From: DAOMFB01 sp963801475
GTDB lineage: Bacteria; Acidobacteriota; Thermoanaerobaculia; UBA5066
Direction: 5' to 3'
Length of the DNA: 64,000 nucleotides
NCBI GenBank assembly: GCA_963801475.1
Contig: CAWDEX010000001.1
Coordinates: forward strand, 2,790,001 to 2,854,000
Positions 52,624 through 60,836 of the stretch are shown here, piece by piece. The notes below the pieces were generated by a model that saw only the letters and a program-made list of their open reading frames with translations, was not told where the DNA came from and searched no databases. The translations under genes and the position numbers were made by a program. The first letter of the stretch is position 1. Every line of letters starts with the position of its first letter.

Positions 52624-54956
52624 GCGTCGTCCCGCTCGCCGCACTCGCCGCGCTCCTCGCCGTCGCTTCCGGCGCCGCGTCGGAAGGAGATCCCGAGCGC
52701 GCCGCCGCCGGGGCCGCGCGGACGGGAGACTGGGCCACGGTTCTCTCGAGCCTCGAACGCCTCCAGCGGGAGCGTCCGGAGCGTTACGCGGACGGCCGCT
52801 TCGAGTACCTCGCGGCGCGCGCCCTGGCCGCCACCGGCCGGTCCGCGGACGCCTTGCCACACTTCGAGCGCTACGTGGCTCCCGGAGACCTGTTCGACGT
52901 GCCGGCGCGACTCGCGGCGGCCCAGATCCGCTTCCGCTCGGGAGACGGCGGCGGCGCCCTCGACCTTCTCCTTCCGCTCCTCCAGCGTCGGGGGACCTAC
53001 GTCACGCGGCGCGCGCTCCGGATCGCCCTCGACGCCCTCGAGACGAGGAGCGACCCGGCGACGCTGGCCCGCCTCGTCGCGGCGAGGCCTCCCGCGGCGT
53101 CCCGCGAACGGCGGCGCCTCGCGGCCCTTCGCGCCGAGGCCCTCGAGGCCTCCGGCGCCGTGACGGAGGCGGCGTCGCTGCGGGAGGAGATCCTCCGCGA
53201 CGGGAGGCGCGACGACGCCGCGGCCATCGTCCTCGCGCGGGAGACGCGAGGCGCCGACGTGGCCTCCCTCTCGAACCGGCTGCTCCGCCTCCTCATCGAC
53301 ACGGCGCGGGCGCAGCGCGACCTCGACCTGGCCGAGCGCCTCCTCGTCGAGCGCGACCTCAGGGCGGAAGCCGGCGGCGACGCCGAGGAGCGCTGGGCCG
53401 CCCGGTTCGACCTCGGCCGCGTCTACGCCTCGCGCGGCCGCTTCCGGGAAGCCGCCGACGCCTTCCAGGGACTCCTCGCCCGGAGGCCGGCCCGGCCGAA
53501 ACCCCCGCGGAAGCGCGAAGGCGACTCTGCCGGTACGGCGGGGTTCTTCACGCGCGTCCGCTTCAACCTCGCCGCGGCGCTCGAGAAGCTGGGCGAGACG
53601 GACGCCGCGGCTGCCGAGCTTCTCCGCGCCGAGCGCGAGCGTACGGGACCCTGGAAGCTCGCGATGCTCCAGCGGGCGCGGATCCTGACGCGGCAGGGCC
53701 ACTTCGAGAAGGCCGAAGCGATCTTCCGCGACCCCGCGCTGGCCCGGGAGCCCGGCCGGGTCGAAGGGCTTCTCACGCTCGTCCTCCGCCGCGCGGAGAC
53801 CGGGGACGGCACCGGCGCTCGCAGAACCCTCGAGAGCGTCGTCGCCCTCGCCCGTGCCCGGCGCCTTCCCGAGCCCTGGAAGTCCGAGCTCTCCTTCTGG
53901 CACGGCCGCGTGGCCGAGGCCTCGGGCGACGTCCGAGGCGCTCTCGTGGCCTACGCGAGGCTCCTCGCCGAGCGCCCCGCCGGCACCGCGGCGGAGGCCG
54001 CGCGGGAGCGCGCCCTCGCCCTTCCGGCACCGGCCCGGGCGGCCTTCCTGCGGGAGCGTCGTATCCAGGGGGAGGCCGCCCTCGCGCGGGGCGACGCCCG
54101 CGCCGCCGTCGCGCCCCTTCTTCCGGCGGCCCTCCTCGGGGACGCGGGGGCGCGCGACTTCCTCCGCGTCGCCTATAGCGCGCTGCCCCGTTACTCCGAG
54201 ATCCTGCTGGCTCCCGAACTCTCCGACGAGACCCTGCCGACCCTCTGCGGCGACGCCGGAGCGTGCCGCCTGATCCAGCTCGGCCTGGCCGAGGAGGCGG
54301 CGCCGATCGTCCGCGACGCCGCCCGCCTCGACTCCCTTCTCGGCTGCGTCGCGTCCGCCCGCCTCGCGGAGCAGGCCGACGCGGGGCCCTTCTCGCTCGA
54401 GGCGGCCGAGGCCCTCGCCCGGATGGTCCCCGGCGACTTCTTCCTCGAGCTCGCGCCCTACTCCATCCGGAGCGCCCTCGCGCCCCGCCCGTTCGACCGC
54501 CTCGTGGCCGACGCGGCGAAGGAGAGCGGGGTTCCGCACGACCTCCTCTATGCCGTCATGCGGCAGGAGAGCCGTTTCGACCGTGAGGCGGCCTCGCCCG
54601 CGGCGGCCCGGGGCCTGATGCAGCTCACGCTGCCCACCGCCGGCGAAGCGGCGCGCGAGCTGGCCGAGGAGCCCCCGGCCTACATGCAGCTCTACGAGCC
54701 GGCCCGGTCCCTTCGCCTCGGCGCGCACACCCTGAGAGGTCTCCTCCGGCGCTTCGGCGGCGACCCGGTCCCGACGGTGTCGGGTTACAACGCGGGCGCG
54801 GGGCAGACGACACTCTGGGTCGGGGGGGCGAAGTCGCCGTCGGAAGCGCTGCTGGCCGCCGTCACCTATGCCGAGACGCGGACGTATCTCCGCCGCGTCC
54901 TCGCCCATCGTGCCCTCTATCGGCTGGCGGAGCCCGGGGGCGCGGAGCGCCGGTAG
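52608..54956 (+). CDS. slt: Soluble lytic murein transglycosylase with large superhelical domain
   Basis: 782 residues from a TTG at 52608 within the end of the HIT gene. Signal peptide: RLSVVPLAALAALLAVASGAASE. Residues about 30-590 are alpha-helical TPR-like repeats, the U-shaped superhelix of Slt70-type enzymes. The catalytic SLT domain is C-terminal (about 630-770): Glu654 in RQESRF is the general acid, followed by GLMQL and GYNAG. It cleaves the MurNAc-GlcNAc bond in the periplasm with 1,6-anhydro product formation. It follows murA and HIT in a tight plus-strand set. Confidence 0.92.
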   Translation: MASRLSVVPLAALAALLAVASGAASEGDPERAAAGAARTGDWATVLSSLERLQRERPERYADGRFEYLAARALAATGRSADALPHFERYVAPGDLFDVPARLAAAQIRFRSGDGGGALDLLLPLLQRRGTYVTRRALRIALDALETRSDPATLARLVAARPPAASRERRRLAALRAEALEASGAVTEAASLREEILRDGRRDDAAAIVLARETRGADVASLSNRLLRLLIDTARAQRDLDLAERLLVERDLRAEAGGDAEERWAARFDLGRVYASRGRFREAADAFQGLLARRPARPKPPRKREGDSAGTAGFFTRVRFNLAAALEKLGETDAAAAELLRAERERTGPWKLAMLQRARILTRQGHFEKAEAIFRDPALAREPGRVEGLLTLVLRRAETGDGTGARRTLESVVALARARRLPEPWKSELSFWHGRVAEASGDVRGALVAYARLLAERPAGTAAEAARERALALPAPARAAFLRERRIQGEAALARGDARAAVAPLLPAALLGDAGARDFLRVAYSALPRYSEILLAPELSDETLPTLCGDAGACRLIQLGLAEEAAPIVRDAARLDSLLGCVASARLAEQADAGPFSLEAAEALARMVPGDFFLELAPYSIRSALAPRPFDRLVADAAKESGVPHDLLYAVMRQESRFDREAASPAAARGLMQLTLPTAGEAARELAEEPPAYMQLYEPARSLRLGAHTLRGLLRRFGGDPVPTVSGYNAGAGQTTLWVGGAKSPSEALLAAVTYAETRTYLRRVLAHRALYRLAEPGGAERR

Positions 54957-55630
54957 ATCAGAATCCGCGTCGACTGGCGGAGCTCCTCGGTCCACCGTGC
55001 GATCGCCGCGTTCAGCTTCCTCTCCCGGAGGAGCTCGCGGACCTCGTCGGTGACGTCCGCGAGCGCCGGCAGCGTCTCGAGGCCCTTCTCGCGGGCCTCG
55101 TCCCGGAACGGGCCCTCGTAGAAGGCCCGGATTTCGGCGTCGGTGACCCGGATCGAGGGCGTGAGCCGCTCGCGCGTGAAAGTCTGGAGCATCAGCCCGC
55201 GTCGGACCCAGTTGGCGGCCTCGGCACGCGTGATGCCGGCGCTCTTCAGGACCGTGTCGAACGGCTGGCCGCGCTCGGCTTCCACCCGCGCCGCGAGCGC
55301 CGCGACGCGGGCCTCGACCTCCGCCGGCTCCGGGTCGAGTCCGCCCGCCTTCCGGAGCTCTCGCTCGCGAAGCACGTCCGTGACGAGTTCGTCGAGAATC
55401 CGGTCGCGGTACGCCGCCTCGCTCTCGTCCGGACGGGCCGGCAGGTAGCGAACGGCCGCGAGCCGGTCCACCTCGCTGTCGAGGACGACCTCGTCGCCGA
55501 CGACGGCGGCGATCCGGTCGAGGACCGCTCCGTTCCGGGCCGACGCGGGTGCGGGCGACGCATCGGACCGCGGCGCGTCCTGCGCGGCCAGGACGGCGAG
55601 AAGCGCGACGGCGAACGGCGCCGGGATCAC
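54917..55630 (-). CDS. SurA-N-like periplasmic chaperone lacking the parvulin domain
   Basis: 237 residues from the GTG at 55630, which gives a short signal peptide (PAPFAVALLAVLAA). The SurA N-terminal helical module is evident: RIAAVVGDEVVLDSEVD, then ILDELVTDVLRERELRKAGG and an FTRERLTPSIRVTDAEIRAFYE segment. After this it goes directly to the C-terminal helix (LLRERKLNAAIARWTEELR) with no PPIase domain between. It is expected to bind unfolded outer-membrane proteins without isomerase activity. It overlaps the slt end by 40 bases on the opposite strand. Confidence 0.85.
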   Translation of the reverse strand: MIPAPFAVALLAVLAAQDAPRSDASPAPASARNGAVLDRIAAVVGDEVVLDSEVDRLAAVRYLPARPDESEAAYRDRILDELVTDVLRERELRKAGGLDPEPAEVEARVAALAARVEAERGQPFDTVLKSAGITRAEAANWVRRGLMLQTFTRERLTPSIRVTDAEIRAFYEGPFRDEAREKGLETLPALADVTDEVRELLRERKLNAAIARWTEELRQSTRILIYRRSAPPGSASR

Positions 55631-55663
55631 CGCCGCATCGTAACAAGGGGGTACGATGCCCGC

Positions 55664-56383
55664 GTGAGCGGGCGGCTCCTCGTCGTCGCGACGCCGATCG
55701 GCAACCTCGACGACCTCTCGCCCCGCGCCCGGGAGGCGCTCGCGTCCGCCTCCGTCGTCTACTGCGAGGACACGCGGCGGACGCAGCACCTCTTCGCCCG
55801 GCACGGCCTCGCGACCCCCCGCGTTTCCTGTCACGAGCACAACGAGCACCGCCGGATCGCCGAGGCGCTCGCGCGCCTCGCCGCCGGGGAGACGATCGCG
55901 CTCGTCTCGGACGCCGGAACGCCGGCGGTTTCGGATCCGGGGCAGCGCCTCGTCGCCGCCGCGGCGGCGGCGGGCCACCGCGTGGAGCCGCTGCCGGGCC
56001 CCTCGGCCGTCCTCGCGATCCTCTCCGCGAGCGGGTTTCCGGCCGTGCCCTTCACCTTCCTCGGCTTCCCCCCGGCGCGCCGCGGCGAGCGCGAGCGCTG
56101 GTACGGCGCCCACGCCCGACGCGCCGGCAGCGCCGTTCTCTTCGAGTCCCCGTTCCGGATCGTGGAGTCCCTCCGGGCCCTCGCGGCCGCCTGGGGCGAT
56201 CCCGAGATCGCCGCCGGGCGCGAGCTGACGAAGCTGCACGAGGAGATCCTCCGCGGCCGCGCCGCCGACGTGGCGTCGCGTCTCGCGGCACGGCCCGGCA
56301 TCAAGGGAGAGTTCGCGATCGCCGTTTCGCCGCCCGGCACCGTGGCGGGCGAGGTTCAGGAGGCGGAGCGGTCCTCGACCTGA
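55664..56383 (+). CDS. rsmI: 16S rRNA 2'-O-methyltransferase (cytidine 1402)
   Basis: 239 residues, GTG start. The tetrapyrrole-methylase fold is marked by LLVVATPIGNLDDLSPRA, YCEDTRRT, ALVSDAGTPAVSDPG and LPGPSAVLAILSASG. GRELTKLHEE is the C-terminal signature of RsmI. It methylates the ribose of C1402 in 16S rRNA. The start is 33 bases from the divergent SurA-like gene; the end overlaps the convergent unknown gene by 28 bases. Confidence 0.95.
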   Translation: MSGRLLVVATPIGNLDDLSPRAREALASASVVYCEDTRRTQHLFARHGLATPRVSCHEHNEHRRIAEALARLAAGETIALVSDAGTPAVSDPGQRLVAAAAAAGHRVEPLPGPSAVLAILSASGFPAVPFTFLGFPPARRGERERWYGAHARRAGSAVLFESPFRIVESLRALAAAWGDPEIAAGRELTKLHEEILRGRAADVASRLAARPGIKGEFAIAVSPPGTVAGEVQEAERSST

Positions 56384-56868
56384 AGCCGGGCGTCACCGGC
56401 GAGACGCTGGTCGAGCGCCGGCCAGCTCACGTCGGGCTGGCCGGCGAACGCGTGAAGGTAGATCGCCGAACGGCGCGCCGGAAAGGCCGCCAGGAGGGCG
56501 TCGACGGCGGCCTGGACCTTCCTGGCGGGCGGCTCGACGATCTCTCCTTCCACCGTCACGTGGGGTCCCTCGTGCGGCAGGCCGGCCGCCGAGAGAAACG
56601 CCGTAATCAGCGCCGACTCGCGCCGGACGAGGGCCGCGGAGAGGACGTAGATCGCGAGCTCGGCGGCCCGCTTGTCCCGGAGCGTCCGCCGGACGTAGGC
56701 CTTTCGCGTTTCCTCGGGGAGCTTCGCGAAGCGTTTCAGGGAGATGTTCTGGTAGGTCAGGACGCCCCCCGCGATCTTGTCGGGGACGTTCTCGTCTTCG
56801 CACGCCGCGAGGACGAACGAGGCGACCTCGTCGGACGAGAGCAGCCGGAAGAGTTCGTGAGCCTTCAT
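56356..56868 (-). CDS. Conserved-looking protein of unknown function
   Basis: 170 residues, soluble, no signal peptide or membrane segment. The N-terminal two-thirds is helical (HELFRLLSSDEVASFVLAACEDENVPDKIAGGVLTYQNISLKRFAKLPEE...), with an even mix of Leu, Ala, Glu and Arg, so it reads as a real protein despite overlapping rsmI. I do not recognise a family. The gene is alone on its strand, 70 bases from the divergent SNF2 gene, and may share its control region. Confidence 0.6.
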   Translation of the reverse strand: MKAHELFRLLSSDEVASFVLAACEDENVPDKIAGGVLTYQNISLKRFAKLPEETRKAYVRRTLRDKRAAELAIYVLSAALVRRESALITAFLSAAGLPHEGPHVTVEGEIVEPPARKVQAAVDALLAAFPARRSAIYLHAFAGQPDVSWPALDQRLAGDARLQVEDRSAS

Positions 56869-56938
56869 CGCGGCCGAGAATAAACCCGGGACCGCCGGCG
56901 GGTCCGCGGTCGGTCCGCTTTCTGCGAGAATCGAGGGC

Positions 56939-59900
56939 TTGATCGTCGTTCATGGTGCCTACGTCCCCGAGCTCTCGAGGCCGCCATTCTCCGGCTTCTT
57001 CCTCTGGGCCGAAGGGACGGCCGAATGCGGCGGCGCTCCCGAGCGACACCCCCGCGCCGTCGAGGCCGACGCGCTGGAGGAGGCCCTGCGCCCCCTCGGT
57101 CTCGGAGGGACGCCCGGCGCCGGCCGGGCCGCGACGGCGAGCGTCGCGCTCCCGGCGCGCGGCGGCTGGCCGCTCGCTCCGTCGTCCGTCCGGCGGGAGG
57201 CCGGGAGCGGCGGCCCCACGGTCCTTCGCTGGTTCGACCTCCCCGGGCTCCGGTTGACGCCCCTGGAGACGCTGGAGTTCGTGCCGCACCTCGCCGCGAG
57301 CCTGCGGGCCCGGCCGCAGGGGCTTCTGACCGGAGACGATCTGGACTACTGGGCCGAAGCGGCCCGGTGGGCGTTCGACCTGCTCCTTCGCCGGCGCGTC
57401 GCGCCGTCGGCCGACGGGGTCCGCCCCGTCTGGCGACCCGTCCTCTCCGATCCCGCGGAACGCGAACGGCTTCAGCGGTTCGTCGCCGGGCTCCCCCCCT
57501 CGGCCCGGACGTCGTCCTCTCCGGAGGTGCGGGGAACGGCCCGGCCCGGACCGCTCTTCCCCCCGCCGGCCCGTACGGTCCGTCTCTTCCTGGACGAGGT
57601 CACGGACGCCGCCGCGCGGGAGTTCATCCGCGACGTCGTTCCGGTCGAGCGGCGCCGCGCCGGAAGCGGTCCGGAGGCGGCCGTGGCGGCGGCCCTCGCC
57701 TCGCCGGCCGCCTCGTCCCTTCCGCCGGAACTCCTCGCGAAGCTCCGCGACTACAGCCTGCCGCTTCTGGAGCCGCTTCCCGAAGGGGCCCTGGCGCTGG
57801 GCATCCGCATCCTTCCGCCGCCGGCCGGCGAGCCGGCTCTCCCGTGGCACCTTCACTACCACCTCGAAGCCGGGGAAGACCCCCGCGTCGAGCTGCCCGC
57901 CGCCGAAATCTGGGGGCTCTCCCAGGGAGCCGTGCGGCGCGGCGGGCGGCTCTTCGCCGCACCGCAGGAGGCGCTCCTGGCCCGCCTCTCGACGGCCGCT
58001 CTCCTCTCGCCTGCCGTGGCGCGGAGCCTCGAGGAGCGTCACCCGGTCGGCGCCGAGCTGAAGCTCGAGGAGGCCTACGCGTTCCTGACGACGGAGGCGC
58101 CGCTCCTCTCGGAAGCGGGCGTCCGCGTCCTGCTGCCCGGCGAGGGGCGTCTGACGCGCGTCTCGCTCCGCCTCCGCGCCGGCGAGTCGGGAAAGAGCCC
58201 GGCGCTCACCCGCTTCGGGCTCGAGACCGTCGTCGACTTCGACTGGCAGGTCGCGGTGGGAGACGCCGTGATGACGCCGGCCGAGTTCGAGGAGCTCGCC
58301 GTCAGCAAGATCCCCCTCGTGGCGGTCCGGGGCGAGTGGGTCCTCCTCGACCGGGAGCACCTCGCGCGGACGCTCCGCCTCTTCGACCGCCGGCCCGGGG
58401 GACGGACGACGCTCGGAGAGTTCCTTCGTCTCGCGGGCGGTCTCGACGCGGAGGCCGGCGCGTACCCCGTGGAGACGGTCTCCGGCGAGGGGTGGCTGCA
58501 GTCGTTCCTCGACGCGAGCGAGGCGCGCCGGGAGATCACGTCCTTCCGGCCTCCCACCGGCCTGGCGGGGACGCTGCGTCCCTACCAGGAGCGCGGGGTC
58601 GCCTGGATGCGCTTTCTGACGGCCCGGGGGCTCGGCGCCTGCCTCGCGGACGACATGGGGCTCGGAAAGACGCTCCAGTTCCTCACCGTGCTCCTGTCGG
58701 CCCGGGAGTCGGGCGAGGCCGTGCGCCCCTCGCTCCTCGTCTGCCCGACGTCCGTCGCCGAGAACTGGCTCCTCGAGGCGGCGCGCTTCGCCCCGTCGCT
58801 CACGGTGGCGGTGCACCACGGACCGGAACGGGCGGCGGGAGACGGCTTCGCCTCGCTCCTCTCGGAGACGGACCTCCTCGTGACCACGTACGGCCTCGCA
58901 CACCGCGACCGCGCCCTGCTCGGAGCGGTCGACTGGGAGTATGTCGCCCTGGACGAGGCGCAGAACGTCAAGAACCCCGCCGCCGCGCAGTCGCGGGCCG
59001 TCCGGGCGCTCAGAGCGCGGCGCCGCGCCGCGTTGACGGGGACGCCGATGGAGAACCGCCTCTCCGAGCTGAAGTCGATCTTCGACTTCCTGAATCCGGG
59101 CCTTCTCGGGACCGACGAGGACTTCCGCCGGAGCTTCGCGCTGCCGATCGAGCGGCAGCGCGACGCCGCGGCGACCGACCGCCTCCGCCGGCTGACGGCT
59201 CCCTTCCTCCTCCGGCGTGCGAAGACCGACCCCGGCGTCATCGCCGATCTGCCGGAGAAGATCGAGACGAAGGAGTTCGTCGGCCTGACGCGCGAGCAGG
59301 CCGCCCTTTACCGCGCGACGACGCGCACGCTCCTGTCGGGCATCGGCGCGGCGCGGGGCCGTAGCCGTCGGGCCCGCGTCCTCCTGCTCCTGCTCCGGCT
59401 CAAGCAGATCTGCGACCACCCGGCCCTTCTCGTCCCGGGCGAGGAGCGGCTCGGCGCGCGTTCGGCGAAGCTCGCCCGTCTTCTGTCGCTGCTCGAGGAG
59501 ACGAACGCCGAGCGGCGGCCGGCCCTCGTCTTCACGCAGTTCGCCGAGATGGGGAAGCTCCTCGTCCGCTCCGTCGAGGAGCATTTCGGGACCGAGGTCC
59601 TCTTCCTCCACGGCGGCGTGCCACGCCGCGCCCGCGCCGACATGGTCCGCCGCTTCCAGGAGGAGGAAGACGCTCCGCTCGTCTTCGTCGTCTCGCTTCG
59701 GGCCGGCGGGAGCGGACTGAACCTGACGCGGGCCTCACACGTCTTCCATTTCGACCGCTGGTGGAACCCCGCCGTCGAGGAGCAGGCGACCGACCGGGCC
59801 TTCCGGATCGGGCAGACCCGGAACGTCCAGGTTCACAAGTTCGTCTGCCGCGGCACGCTCGAGGAGCGGATCGACCGGCTCCTCGACGAGAAGCGGCTCC

Positions 59901-60016
59901 TCGCGCGGACGATCGTCGGATCGGGCGAGACGTGGCTGGCGGCGATGTCCGATGCCGAGATCGCGGAACTCGTCGCCCTTTCCCGCGAGGCCGTGGAGAT
60001 GGAGGCCGACGGATGA
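56939..60016 (+). CDS. SNF2/RapA-family helicase-like ATPase
   Basis: 1025 residues, TTG start. The first 530 residues form a long accessory region like the bacterial SNF2 helicase-associated domain (YwqA-type). The motor follows: LRPYQERGVAWMRFL (Q-like), DDMGLGKT with Lys577 (motif I), DEAQ at 672-675 (motif II), LTGTPMENRLSELKSIFDF (III), LRAGGSGLNLTRASHVFHFDRWWNPAVEEQATDRAFRIGQ (V-VI). These proteins translocate on double-stranded DNA; the bacterial role is unclear, with proposed links to transcription recycling and defence. It is coupled to a SWIM-domain gene. Confidence 0.93.
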   Translation: MIVVHGAYVPELSRPPFSGFFLWAEGTAECGGAPERHPRAVEADALEEALRPLGLGGTPGAGRAATASVALPARGGWPLAPSSVRREAGSGGPTVLRWFDLPGLRLTPLETLEFVPHLAASLRARPQGLLTGDDLDYWAEAARWAFDLLLRRRVAPSADGVRPVWRPVLSDPAERERLQRFVAGLPPSARTSSSPEVRGTARPGPLFPPPARTVRLFLDEVTDAAAREFIRDVVPVERRRAGSGPEAAVAAALASPAASSLPPELLAKLRDYSLPLLEPLPEGALALGIRILPPPAGEPALPWHLHYHLEAGEDPRVELPAAEIWGLSQGAVRRGGRLFAAPQEALLARLSTAALLSPAVARSLEERHPVGAELKLEEAYAFLTTEAPLLSEAGVRVLLPGEGRLTRVSLRLRAGESGKSPALTRFGLETVVDFDWQVAVGDAVMTPAEFEELAVSKIPLVAVRGEWVLLDREHLARTLRLFDRRPGGRTTLGEFLRLAGGLDAEAGAYPVETVSGEGWLQSFLDASEARREITSFRPPTGLAGTLRPYQERGVAWMRFLTARGLGACLADDMGLGKTLQFLTVLLSARESGEAVRPSLLVCPTSVAENWLLEAARFAPSLTVAVHHGPERAAGDGFASLLSETDLLVTTYGLAHRDRALLGAVDWEYVALDEAQNVKNPAAAQSRAVRALRARRRAALTGTPMENRLSELKSIFDFLNPGLLGTDEDFRRSFALPIERQRDAAATDRLRRLTAPFLLRRAKTDPGVIADLPEKIETKEFVGLTREQAALYRATTRTLLSGIGAARGRSRRARVLLLLLRLKQICDHPALLVPGEERLGARSAKLARLLSLLEETNAERRPALVFTQFAEMGKLLVRSVEEHFGTEVLFLHGGVPRRARADMVRRFQEEEDAPLVFVVSLRAGGSGLNLTRASHVFHFDRWWNPAVEEQATDRAFRIGQTRNVQVHKFVCRGTLEERIDRLLDEKRLLARTIVGSGETWLAAMSDAEIAELVALSREAVEMEADG

Positions 60017-60831
60017 CGGTGCGCCGCCGTCCCCTGATGGCGCTCCTTCCCGGCTACCGGGAGCGGTGGATCGCCGCCCTTCGTGGGTTCGGCTGGCCGG
60101 TGCCCGTGCCCCGGGGCCGGACAGCCCGACTCACGGCCGGGACCGACGGCGTGGCCGCCACGGTCCGCACCAGCGGCTCCCCGCAGCAGGTACGGATCCG
60201 GCTCGTTCCCTTCCCGGCCCGCACCTTCGAGGCCGCCGTGCGCCGGCTCGCCGGACGGGCCGCCTCCGCCGCGAGCCTCCTCGCCGGGCGGCTTCCCGAA
60301 GACGCCGAGACCGCGTTCGGGCAGACGCGGTACGGGCTCCTCCCCCGCCGGCTCGGGGAGATCGACCAGTCCTGCACCTGCGGCGCCGTGCCGCCCTGCG
60401 ACCACCTTCTCACCGTCCATGCCGCCCTCGCCGCGCGCCTCGCCGCCGACCCGATGCTCCTCTTCGAGCTCCGGGGTCGGCGACGCGAGGACGTGCTCGA
60501 CGCGGTCCGCCGCCACCGGTCGCTCGCCGCGCCCGCGCGTGCCGAGGCCGCGCCCACCGGCGCGGTTCCCCGCGAGGAGGCCCCGGTGCCGCTTCCGGAG
60601 GCCGCCCTGGAACGTCCGGAGAGCTTCTTCAAGCCCTTGCTCCCTCCCGCGGATTTCGCCCGCACGACGCCGTCGGGCGAAAGCTCCGACACGGTGCTGG
60701 CAGGGCTGGGTCCGCCTCCGTTCTTCGACGCCGACGCGGCCCGGCTCGTCGCGGACTTCCATCGGGCCATCGGCCTCGGCGCGGCGGAGCGCCTTGCCGA
60801 GTGGGAGTGGCGGCGGGCCGGAAAGAGCTGA
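60013..60831 (+). CDS. SWIM zinc-finger protein, partner of the SNF2 ATPase
   Basis: 272 residues from the ATG at 60013, overlapping the helicase stop (ATGA). The SWIM motif CxC-x5-CxH is at Cys121, Cys123, Cys129 and His131 (SCTCGAVPPCDH). The flanks are Arg/Ala-rich. SWIM domains bind DNA or protein, and adjacent SWIM and SNF2 genes are a known bacterial pairing (YwqB/YwqA-like). It probably directs the ATPase to its target. It ends five bases before the convergent holA stop. Confidence 0.9.
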   Translation: MTVRRRPLMALLPGYRERWIAALRGFGWPVPVPRGRTARLTAGTDGVAATVRTSGSPQQVRIRLVPFPARTFEAAVRRLAGRAASAASLLAGRLPEDAETAFGQTRYGLLPRRLGEIDQSCTCGAVPPCDHLLTVHAALAARLAADPMLLFELRGRRREDVLDAVRRHRSLAAPARAEAAPTGAVPREEAPVPLPEAALERPESFFKPLLPPADFARTTPSGESSDTVLAGLGPPPFFDADAARLVADFHRAIGLGAAERLAEWEWRRAGKS

Positions 60832-60836
60832 CGGGC

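Noticed and set aside
52521..55646. Very long minus-strand open frame (over 1000 codons).
   Set aside because: It is antisense to slt, with Arg/Gly/Glu-rich composition and no motifs. The SurA-like protein is in a different minus-strand frame.
56393..59611. Minus-strand open frame of about 1070 codons.
   Set aside because: It is the antisense shadow of the SNF2 gene; the plus frame has all helicase motifs.
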